DNA of 64,000 bases from NCBI GenBank assembly GCA_015501055.1, contig JADNYV010000117.1:1-64000 (forward strand), written 5' to 3'. Both the position numbers and the translations under genes were made by a program. The notes under the pieces are model-generated. The model was not told where the DNA came from. It made no database searches and saw only the letters and a program-made list of their open reading frames with translations. Source of the DNA: Mucidula mucida (Eukaryota > Basidiomycota > Agaricomycetes > Agaricales > Physalacriaceae). This document shows positions 46,719 to 56,369 of this stretch, piece after piece (the first letter of the stretch is position 1; the number at the start of each line of letters is the position of its first letter).

Positions 46719-47696
46719 GATTGAAGTTGAGCAAACTTGTAGTTGCATGTGTCCTCTTTAATTGTGTCTCAGTGGTTTGTCCGTAGATTGGCGAGGCATA
46801 CGCGGGGCATCTAACCAACACATAAGAAACAGTATCGCATAGACAATGAGGAGCCTACACGCGACGTGTTATCTGCCCCACTATCGCGATCAAGAAATCA
46901 TCAGAGCGTAACTTGGTTGTAATCCAAGATTTATCCCATATCCTTCGTAAAGGCTACGGATGTAAAACGCAGCGGTCTTTGCTGAGCGTGAACCGGCCCA
47001 AGAGATATTGAATCGTCGGAAAATTCTAGCGCGCACAAGGCCGTACAAATAGGTGGAATACATGAATGGTGCATGATTCGCAGAGGCGTTACGTTGTATG
47101 ATATATCCCATCCCAATTCAACAAGTAATCTGTGTCTAGTGTGAGTGTCATGCGTAAGATAATTAACGCCTCCAACGCACCTTGATAACTGGACACACAA
47201 TATAGCTTCCCCTCCGTAAGCCAATCATTGTTCGCGGCGCACGCATGTTATCAGGTCAGAGCTCTCTATGGCAGACCAGCCTTGGAATCATCGCGGCGCA
47301 GGTGTCCGACGTGCCGACAATGTCCGTGCGTTCGTGCACTGTTTTGCTGAAGCCAGCGGGCTGTAGGGCATGGCTACGTAGGAACGACTGTCAAGGATAT
47401 ACATGTACACATCTAGGAGCCGCTGTGACGGTGTCCATATCGCGTCCAAAGGCTCGGAATGGTTTGTGCAGCGAAGAGGCGGCGGCGGCGATGCAAAAGG
47501 CAGTGATGGTGGTAAAGATTGGAAAGTCTTCGCGCTGTTTTGGTAATCAACTCGTCAATCCAAGGACCAAGACATTTATCTACCTGGGCAAGCATAGACG
47601 TGTTTGATCCTTATTTCAGGATTAACGAATAGAGCACGACCGAGTATGAAGGAGAAGGATCAATATCATTGGTATAAAATAACAAAAGTAGTCCAT
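46719..47696. other. Spacer between B3 fragment and B4
   Basis: No gene is seen. About 47240-47600 is related to 54540-54740 (shared 'tagaccagccttggaatc'-type text). Confidence 0.4.
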
Positions 47697-48815
47697 TTAT
47701 AACCCCATTGCTCTCTGCAAAGCTGGTCCTTCAAGAAGAATACATTCCTCCAGATCGACATTCCCTCCCATGCCAGAGGAAGCCAGCGCGCAAACCGCGT
47801 CTCGTATAGATAACTTCTCCAATGACCGCGGCAGCAGCCGCCCATTCAGCGCTTCACTCATATTACTCGTAACCTCCAAATGTTCCAGATGCGTCAAGCC
47901 TGATAAATCAAAGGCCACTATAAACAGATGAGCATCTCGTGAATGAGAAGAATGCAAATACTGACCATCGCGTTTCACAAAGCTTAACTTCAAGTCCTTC
48001 AACGTATCCTTATTACTTTGGAGAAGCGAGATAGCCTCTTCGACACGGCATGCCGACCACACGCTAGTACTCTCCAGGTCTAATCGCTCCAGCGTCCCCA
48101 CGATGTTATCTCCCAACCAGTGTACGAGGTCGTTATTCCACCCGACCACACGCAAACTGCATAGGCGCGGCATGCCCAATGCGAGATCGTGCAACCCAGA
48201 TAGTGATGCATCCGGTATATCCAAACCACGAGATCCAAGCTCGATGGTAAGAGCAGTGAGGCGCGGGAAAGCACCAGCAAGCGCGCGCATAAAGCTGGTG
48301 ATATCTTGGTAGGAGGAGCAAGTCACTTTCAGCTCGGAAAGAGCGGGGAAATAGTGGGCAAAGATTTTAACGAGTGATGGATCATTCTCCACAGCGCCCG
48401 AGCGAAGCGCGACATGCTTCGCTTTAAGAACATGCAACAGCTTGCGATAAGACTGTGAGCGGGAGGATTTGCCATTCATAGCGCAGTCATAGAATGGTAC
48501 GTCGCCGACGAGGGTTATGCCAGTGATAGCTGAGGATAGGGTCTCCCGCGACGAACACAATGTTTTGCACAGCTCCTTGGAACGAGCAGGGGAGGATACG
48601 ACGAGGGTCACAGGCGGCAGATGATACCGGCTGATCCTCGTCCAGGCAGGGTGGACGAGTGCGCACGATAAAAGGGTGACCTTGTCGTCGGTGAGGTAAC
48701 CAATGATAAGGTCAAGTAGCTCTTGCGGCACAAGCCCAAAAGGACCTGTGCTCGCAGAGGAGCGATGAGAGTGAGCAAATTGGTTGATGATAGTGCGAAC
48801 GAAGCTGAAAGCCAT
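47697..48815 (-). CDS. F-box protein family B (copy B4)
   Basis: Exons 48815-47966 and 47917-47697 join over a 48-nt intron to 356 aa. It starts MAFSFVRTII, with the F-box at about 25-70 (FGLVPQELLDLIIGYL ... CALVHPAWTRISRYHLPP). The leucine-rich body is followed by the family end LEGPALQRAMGL. As in B2, the intron is a multiple of three without a stop, so retained-intron mRNA would add 16 residues. A TATA palindrome lies 40 nt upstream of the start. It appears intact and is most similar to B5. Confidence 0.86.
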   Translation of the reverse strand: MAFSFVRTIINQFAHSHRSSASTGPFGLVPQELLDLIIGYLTDDKVTLLSCALVHPAWTRISRYHLPPVTLVVSSPARSKELCKTLCSSRETLSSAITGITLVGDVPFYDCAMNGKSSRSQSYRKLLHVLKAKHVALRSGAVENDPSLVKIFAHYFPALSELKVTCSSYQDITSFMRALAGAFPRLTALTIELGSRGLDIPDASLSGLHDLALGMPRLCSLRVVGWNNDLVHWLGDNIVGTLERLDLESTSVWSACRVEEAISLLQSNKDTLKDLKLSFVKRDGQYLHSSHSRDAHLFIVAFDLSGLTHLEHLEVTSNMSEALNGRLLPRSLEKLSIRDAVCALASSGMGGNVDLEECILLEGPALQRAMGL

Positions 48816-48855
48816 GATGAGAGTGATAAAGAAGGAGAGAACAGGCGAAATTTTT

Positions 48856-48865
48856 GTTTATAAAC
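48856..48865 (-). promoter_or_regulatory. Palindromic TATA element GTTTATAAAC
   Basis: It lies 40 nt upstream of the B4 start codon. Confidence 0.6.
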
Positions 48866-49278
48866 GAAACTGGGTATAGGAGTCTGCGCACTGCCTTCAG
48901 AAAGAAGCAATCGAGAGACTTAGAAAGTCTCAATACTCCATGTTCTCCGGCGTTCTATATCCCCGAGACGGCAGCTACACGAACAAAATCATTAGAAGTT
49001 ATCTGTGCGAAAAGACCTCGTACCTCGATATTTCTAGGCGCGAGCCATGGCACGCACAAGATACCCGCGGCGCGTTGTACTCGCACGTCGCTTCACACCG
49101 AGATCCAAGCAGAATTGCTGGGTCAAGGGCAAGTTTTATTGGCAGTCTCAGTGCGATTCAACAAGCGAAACCCTTCAACGATCGAATGACGCGTGGTCAA
49201 ATATGCCGGCGACCGTAGACGATGCCCATATCGCGTTGATTAGAGACTTCCGGTGGAGCGAAGAGGCGGTAGCAGCGT

Positions 49279-49592
49279 TGCGATGGGCAGTGTAAAGAAA
49301 GAAGCCTTCGATATGTACTCTTTAGGCAATTAACACCCAAGGGTGGGACCAACAGAGCGCGACAACGGAGGATATACGCTCTTACGATGAGACAAGCATT
49401 GCTGCAACAAATTTGAGCACTTGGCACAAGAGCGGACTCCATACAACACACACGGAATTGATCGTACAGTGACTATCTCGCCGGGACGTATATTGGTATC
49501 CAGCGAATTCTGGTGCGATTGAAGTCGGCAGTTGCAGCTAGGAAAGAAGCGTGTGTTCAACCATCCGATATCCCGCAACATATCTTCCCCTC
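49279..49592. repeat. Near-identical non-coding block (copy 1)
   Basis: Apart from one or two bases it is the same as about 54206-54518, with at least 200 nt without a visible difference. It lies upstream of B4 as the other copy lies upstream of B5. No conserved reading frame is apparent. Confidence 0.8.
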
Positions 49593-50019
49593 TGTACGCC
49601 AGTGGTTGGTTATTCTCATTTGCTCAAGTTGGAGCACATCTCTGGTAGACTGGCCAGTCTTGGAATCCATTTCGGCGCAGCGTCCAACGACGAAGAAACG
49701 ACTCTGGAAGCTGTGTGAGTGCTGTCCAGTGTCGTTAATAATAGTAAGAGAGGACGTACTCATTCACTCGACAATTGCCCTTGCATGCCCGAAAGTTCGG
49801 TAGCTCAGCGCACATGTGCTAAGTTCTACGTGTGGGTGACTCGTTCAAAGGTAACTTGTTGAAAAACTTGTTGGGGCTCTCGAGCGATTAGCCGCCCACC
49901 GGCAGTCTGGGCCACGTGACGTGCTCGCTTTTGACGGCCCTACAGTCACGAACAAAGGTCATCCACAGACCACCACGATCTGCCTACCTAGATTCTGTGT
50001 CAAACTCCAACCATCAGGC
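49593..50019. other. 5' region of family C copy 2
   Basis: The last 100 nt are nearly the same as before C1. No separate gene is seen. Confidence 0.4.
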
Positions 50020-51670
50020 ATGGACCCAACGGGTGAGTTATGTTCATACTCTTTGGATGCGTGTGCTAATTAAGGAGTCAGACGCAACGGCCAGGAATCC
50101 TCTGCCCTCTACTTGTACATGTTCCTTGCTCTCAGAGTCGCTAAAGTCAGCACAGACGCCGCGCACTCCACGAGTGCACCACCTTCTCCGGAGCAACTAT
50201 CCCCCATGCGAAGCAGAGCTCACCGACTTCCGTAATGTTGTTGAACAGTCCCCTCGAATCATCCAGGACATAGATCAGCGGATTGACTCTGTTAAGGAGG
50301 TGCTTAAGAGCCTTCATGCTGCGCGAAAGCAAGCAGAATCTCATCTAGCCGACGCAAAATCTCTCATCCATCCCATTCGCTCTTTACCCAACGAGATCCT
50401 ACACGAGATTTTCACCTACTGTGTACCCACTCGGGACACATACTTCATACCGGTGACCGTTGACTCGCTGGATCCTCGTTTCGCACCGTGGACTCTATCG
50501 CGTGTCAGTCACAGCTGGAGGGAGCTCGTCATCTCCTCTCCGCTTTTATGGACCTACTTCCAGTTCAACACGGCTTCACATGCAATGATCAGTAATCAGA
50601 AATGTGCAGAAAAGACTAGTCTCTACCTCGAGCGGTCGAGAGATCTCAACTTGTCGGTAGTTTTGATCGACATAAATGGACGAACGGCCAACCATCCCGT
50701 GCTGCCTGCCTTGAAGCACGCCATGTCGCGTTGCACACATATTTTGACCGACGCGTCGACCCGATGTTTGCAAGCATTGTCGGGAACTGTTTTCTCGCGT
50801 CTCACTCTTCTTGCGGTAACAAGAGCCTATGTCGATGTTCACAGAGTGCAAGTGGATACGTTCAACTCCGTCTGTGCACCTCAGCTGCGCTGGATGGTGT
50901 GTCACGATCGTCGTTGGGAGAGTCTGAAGTATGTCGCCGTACCATGGTCGCAGCTCACTCGGGTTTACAAACTTCCCCTCTTTGACGATGTTGGCCTTCA
51001 GCGGCTTCGGGAACTTCCCCAAATCAAGTATCTTCGAGTGATTATTCTCAAATCCTGTATCCCCCCCGACTCCGACATCCCCTTTCCTCAACTCTACGAG
51101 CTCGACCTTAGCGAAGATGGAAAAGCAGAGCCGGGATGCATAAAGGGACTCGTAGAAAGTCTAGTGCTCGAGGCTCTTTCTTCCCTCAGGCTCGACTACC
51201 GCACGTCGAGACGCCTCCTTTTCCCCGACCCGAACAAGTTTACATCGGATACGCTGAGGAAACTGTACATCAAATGTACTATGCGTGGACATCCCGATAA
51301 TACCCAGAACCTTCTAGAGTTTCTTTCTCTCCTTCCCAGCGTCACACTACTTGCCCTCGAGGATAATCCGCTAGACGCACCCCTTATCGCTGGGCTACGG
51401 TACTCCTCTACGACTTCTGTCCTACCCCATCTTCTTGTCCTTGACATTTCGAAGTGTGCCACCCCGCCAAATGATATATCGGCACTCTTCGATATGCTGG
51501 AGTCTAGGCTCTCCATCGTTTCGGACACCGCATCCAGCAGTGAAAACCCCAGTTCCCGGCGACGCGTTTCTTTGCGTACTTTATACGTACCGTTATGGTT
51601 ATATTCTCATGAAGACGAGCGTTGGCGAGCGATCAAGAACCGGAGGAGTGTGAACGTAGTGTTGAGATGA
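50020..51670 (+). CDS. F-box protein family C (copy C2)
   Basis: Exon 1 is 50020-50032 (MDPT plus one base) and exon 2 is 50082-51670, giving 533 aa. It is closely similar to C1 throughout: coiled coil at about 48-100, F-box at about 103-165 (IRSLPNEILHEIFTYCVP ... RVSHSWRELVISSPLLW), then leucine-rich sequence. The ATG that a simple reading would choose in C1 is ACG here, so only the spliced 13-nt start gives a complete protein. The differences between copies lie mainly after the F-box, in the presumed substrate-binding part. It converges on B5. Confidence 0.82.
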
Positions 51671-51864
51671 GGTATATACCTCCATTTACAATTGTCCTCA
51701 TTGTGGCGCTCGTTATATGTTCCCTCGTATTCTCCCTAGTTTCCGTGGTTGTATCTCTATGCACTTCAAACGTGACTTTCCCCAGTAGCCACTTTTTCGC
51801 TTAGTGTGCTGTATCAATCAATGTAAATACCCTTCAGATATGTATATAACTTGGCATGATATTA

Positions 51865-52131
51865 CTAGAAGAACGGAGAGTCACTCCAGAAAAGAGACTC
51901 TATATGAATAAGTAAATTGTTGGTGAAGGAAGCTTCGAGTTCGCCGATGATGATAGATCTTTTCACGACTTTGATAACGGTGCCGAATGCTAGGAGAAAT
52001 TCATCTGATTCTGTTTGTGGCGGAATCAGCCCAGGATCACCAGTGGGGTCACAGTAATATCGACTGAACCACGAGAGAGCCGAGGGGTTTTGGATACAAC
52101 GTTCATATGGGTTGTATTGTTGACGTTGCAT
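51865..52131 (-). CDS. Small hypothetical protein
   Basis: An 88-aa frame begins with ATG (MQRQQYNPYERC). It contains SWFSRYYCDPTGDPGLIPP and a hydrophobic stretch LLAFGTVIKVV. I recognise no family. Its 3' end overlaps sequence that is also found after C1 (about 43540-43620), where the same frame does not extend. It may be a chance frame in a duplicated spacer. Confidence 0.3.
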   Translation of the reverse strand: MQRQQYNPYERCIQNPSALSWFSRYYCDPTGDPGLIPPQTESDEFLLAFGTVIKVVKRSIIIGELEASFTNNLLIHIESLFWSDSPFF

Positions 52132-52601
52132 GATAGCTATAGTTCAGTGCTGTGCTTTTTCCATGTAGAATTGGCGTGATAGTGCAACTGTGATATAATA
52201 TCCCTGAAAGCATAGAGCGATAAATGATCTACAAGTTTAAACTGATTGCAACCTCATCCTCGCCTGACCTCCTTTCTCTTCTCATTCTCTTGTCTCCTCA
52301 GCTCCCTCATGAAGTGAATTGCATAACACAGCCGCTCGCGAAGCTGACCATATCGCATCCAATGATCCGGAGAGGTTCTGTGCAGCCGAAGACGCGGCGA
52401 CGACGATGCTAAAGACAATGGTGGTAAACATTAAGAGGGAAAGCCTATCCTGTTTAAGTATTTTACGCCAAGGACGAACGCATCTAGCTGTGCGAGCATA
52501 GGCAGACTAAGACATATTTGATAGTGCGAATCTCACGAAGAACGAACAGTGAACAACCGAGCATGCATCAATATCATTACTGAGAATACAACAATATACA
52601 T
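52132..52601. other. Spacer between C2 and B5
   Basis: No gene is recognised in this spacer. Confidence 0.4.
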
Positions 52602-53721
52602 TCATAACCCCATTGCTCTCTGCAAAGCTGGTCCTTCTAGAAGTATACACTCCTCCATATCAAGATTCGTTGACATGCCAGAGGAAGCCAACGCGCAGGC
52701 CGCTTCCCGTATGGATAACTTCTCCAATGACCGCGGCAGTAGCCGCCCATTCAGCGCTTCACTCATACCACTCGTAACCTCCAAACGTGCCAGACGAGTC
52801 AAGCCCGATAGATCAAAGGCTGCTACAAACGGATAAGCACTTTTTGTTGACGAGGAGAAGGGAAAACTGACCATCGCGTTTCACAAAACTTAACTTCAAG
52901 TCCTTTAACGTATCCTTGTTCCTTTGGAGGAGCGGGGTAGCCTCGTCGACATGGCACGTCGACCAAACGCTAGTACTCTCCAACTCTAATCGCTCCAATG
53001 TCCCCACAACGTTATTTCCCAACCAGCGTACGAGGTCATTATTCCACCCAGACACACGCAGACTGCGTAGGCGAGGCATGCCCAATGCAAGGTCGTGCAG
53101 TCCAGACAATGATGCGTCCGGCAAGTCCAAACCACGAGATCCAAGCTCGATGCTAAGCGCAGTGAGGCGCGTGAAAGCACCAGCAAGCGCACGCATGAAG
53201 CTTGTGATATCTTGGTAGGAGGCGCAAGTCACTTTCAGCTCGGAAAGAGCGGGGAAATAGTAGGCAAAGATTTCAAGGAGTGATGGATCGTTCTCCACAG
53301 CACCCGAGCAAAGCGCGACATGCTTCGCTTTAAGAACATGCAGCAACTTGCGATAAGACTGTGAGCGGGAGGATTTGCCGTTTGTGGCGCAGTCATCGAA
53401 TGGTACGTCGCCGACGAGAGTTATGCCAGTGACAGACGAGGATAGGGTCTCTTGCGACGAACGCAATAGTTTGCACAGATCCTTGGAACGAGAAGGGGAG
53501 GATACGATGAGCGTCACAGGTGGAAGATGATAACGGCTGATACTCGTCCAGGCTGGGTGGACAAGTGCGCACGATAAAAGGGTGACCTTGTCGTCGGTGA
53601 GGTAACCAATGATAAGGTCGAGTACCTCTGGCGGTACAAGCCCAAAAGGACCTGTAATCGCAGAGGAGCGATGAGAGTGAGCAAATTTGTTGATGATGGT
53701 GCGAATGAAGCTAAAAGCCAT
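52602..53721 (-). CDS. F-box protein family B (copy B5)
   Basis: Exons 53721-52872 and 52822-52602 join over a 49-nt intron to 356 aa. It starts MAFSFIRTII, with the F-box at about 25-70 (FGLVPPEVLDLIIGYL ... CALVHPAWTSISRYHLPP) and the family end LEGPALQRAMGL. The intron is not a multiple of three, so unlike B2 and B4 it must be spliced for the full product. The start codon has the 40-nt TATA palindrome spacing. It is very close to B4 and looks intact. Confidence 0.85.
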
Positions 53722-53761
53722 GATGGGAGTGATAAAGAAGGAGAGAGCAGTCGAAATTTAT

Positions 53762-53771
53762 GTTTATAAAC
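53762..53771 (-). promoter_or_regulatory. Palindromic TATA element GTTTATAAAC
   Basis: It lies 40 nt upstream of the B5 start codon. Confidence 0.6.
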
Positions 53772-54205
53772 GAAACTGGGTATAGGAGTCTGCGCACTGC
53801 CTTCAGAAAGAAGCAATCGAGAGACTTGAAAAGTCTCAATACTCCATGTTCTCCGGCGTTCTATATCCCCGAGACGGCAGCTACACGAACAAAATCATTA
53901 GAATTTATCTGTGCGAGAAGACATCGTACCACGGTATCTCCGGGCGCGAGCCATGGCATGTTAAAAGATACCCGCGGCGCGTTGTACAGCGTTCTCACAC
54001 ATCGCTTCACAACGAAATCCAAGCAGAATTGCTGGGTCAAGGGCAAGTTTAGTAGGGAGACACAGCCAGGTCTCAGTGCGATTCAACAAACGAAACCCGT
54101 TCAACGATCGAATGACGCACGGTCAAAAATGCCGGCGACTGCAGACGGTGCCCATATCGCGTTGATTAGAGACTTCCGGTAGAGCGAAGAGGCGGCAGCA
54201 ACATC

Positions 54206-54518
54206 GCGATGGGCAGTGTAAAGAAAGAAGCCTTCGATATGTACTCTTTAGGCAATTAACACCCAAGGGTGGGACCAACAGAGCGCGACAACGGAGGATA
54301 TACGCTCTTACGATGAGACAAGCATTGCTGCAACAAATTTGAGCACTTGGCACAAGAGCGGACTCCATACAACACACACGGAATTGATCGTACAGTGACT
54401 ATCTCGCCGGGACGTATATTGGTATCCAGCGAATTCTGGTGCGATAGAAGTCGGCAGTTGCAGCTAGGAAAGAAGCGTGTGTTCAACCATCCGATATCCC
54501 GCAACATATCCTCTCCTC
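54206..54518. repeat. Near-identical non-coding block (copy 2)
   Basis: It is the partner of 49279-49592 and sits in the same position relative to the family B gene. Confidence 0.8.
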
Positions 54519-54639
54519 TGTACGCCAACTGTTGTTCGTCAAGTCGGAGCACGTCTATGGTAGACCAGCCTTGGAATCCATCGCGGCGCAGCGTCCAACG
54601 ACGAAGAAACGACTCCGAAAGCAGTACTGTCTCGACGAC

Positions 54640-56369
54640 CATATCGATGTATCCGTTAGATAGCCACTAGACAGTGTCCATATCGGGATAGTAGGAAAGC
54701 CCGTGGATGAAAGAGGCGGCGGCGGCGTTTACCGACAATGGTGGTGGGAGCAAACTTTCGGCGAACTTGCTAGCCCTATTATTGACGTGTAACATGTGAC
54801 TATGATTCGTCCAAAGTAGCTGACACGGGCGGCGACAACTGTCAGTGGGCACGAAGAGCGCATGTCTACATATCGAGGGAGATGGGACCTGGCGAGACGA
54901 CTGTCATACGGAAGTAAAGGCAAAACTCTGCGATAATAAAGACATCAGTATTTTTGGGCTATGAGCAAACGGAGGACTGTGCCATACGCGATAGCACCTT
55001 CTCCCACATTTCCTTGATTATGAGGGAGCATGCGGAGCCCATTAAAGGGTACCAGCGGGCTAGAACTTCCCGCCCTCGTCGACGATGGGCGCGTCAGAAA
55101 GCCGGCTTCTTTCGAGATGAAAGCGTCTGTTTTGGAGAGGTTCGAAATGAAGGCGTCCATTTCGAAATGATGTTGATAAGGCCCATTCTGAATCCATCGC
55201 GCAAGGTCCCAAACAGCGCCGCGCACAGTAAATTTCTCCCAGTTACGTGTCGCCGTAAAGTACTCATCTGTTCCTTCATCGTAGGTCCTAGCCAAACCTG
55301 CGTGGGCAACTGGCGTTGTATACGGTATGACGGCGCGGCCGTCATCCGACCTCAGGTGTGGACATAATGTACCAATCGCGTTTTGATCATCTTCATTTTA
55401 GAAGGATTGAACTAATCATTCAGGCTGAGGCGGGGTAAGTAAAGATGCTATACTTCCATTTGAAAACGGCCAACCTCGTCGGTACCCGAATCCTGATCAG
55501 GCATGCGAGTAGTATATCTTCCAGCGTTCCATAGTGTGAGAGGATGGCACGACAATCTGCACTGCTTCAACTTAATCTTGAAGCTCAAAGCCTCACAGGC
55601 AACTCACGTGTCGTATCCCATATTCGCTCTTAATATTATAGCTTGGGCTCGCCAGGCAGCTTTACTTCGAGGTCCTTCAAATAATCGAGCGTGGCGTTGA
55701 TGGCGTTCAGGTCCCAAAAGCCATCCGCAGAAAACAAGACGGGTCTGGTGTGCGGCGGTAAGAGCTGAGAGTAGACGAGGAACTGTTATCGGGTTAAGAG
55801 TACTATAAATTGGATGAAAATTTACGCACAAGCTAGCCTGGTAGCAGGAAACCACCTTCGAGCGGCATAGACGCGACAAAATGGAACGATGTAATGGCAG
55901 GAAGTGACACGCGGCACATGGTCGGCAGGCATACGGCGCTTTCCCACGCACTGCCACCAACCACTTCAATTAACTTGACGTCCAATATAATGGACCATAT
56001 TAGTACACAGTTGGCGTTCAATTTGCTTACTATCTTCTCCATCCAATCCTCGCCACATGCCGCCCGAATCCTGCTTTTGTCATTTCGTTCGCATGGTCCT
56101 GGTCTCCGGTGTCCCAAAGATTTGCACGCGTACTTCCCATCCCCGCTCTTCCGGAACCTCGATGACATCCAGATCACTCACTCGCCTTTTCTCATTCCGA
56201 CTATTTCCCGACAAGCCCCATTAGCCTCGCCTATGTCTGCGGCGTCCTTGCTGAGGCGTTCCGTGCGGGGCAACTCTGGAGAAATCCTCAAAAAAGGACT
56301 TGATTGCCTTCCGAAAGACTTTAAGATGCGCCAGGAACTTATGATCAGTTGTCCGTGCTTTGTATTGAG
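54640..56369. other. Unassigned stretch with possible minus-strand exons
   Basis: Two minus-strand pieces look protein-like but could not be assigned. One lies at 54945-55345 (contains EYFTATRNWEKFTVRGAVW). The other lies at 55630-56170 (contains VVGGSAWESAVCLP, and a terminal exon with RPVLFSADGFWDLNAINATL ending at the stop near 55632). Splice-like GT..AG joints are present between some of them, but I could not build a complete gene. They may be exons of one or two hypothetical genes or decayed copies. Confidence 0.35.

Noticed and set aside
49557..49803. Short frames in the conserved non-coding block
   Set aside because: They are not kept with the same length and start in both copies, so a protein is unlikely.
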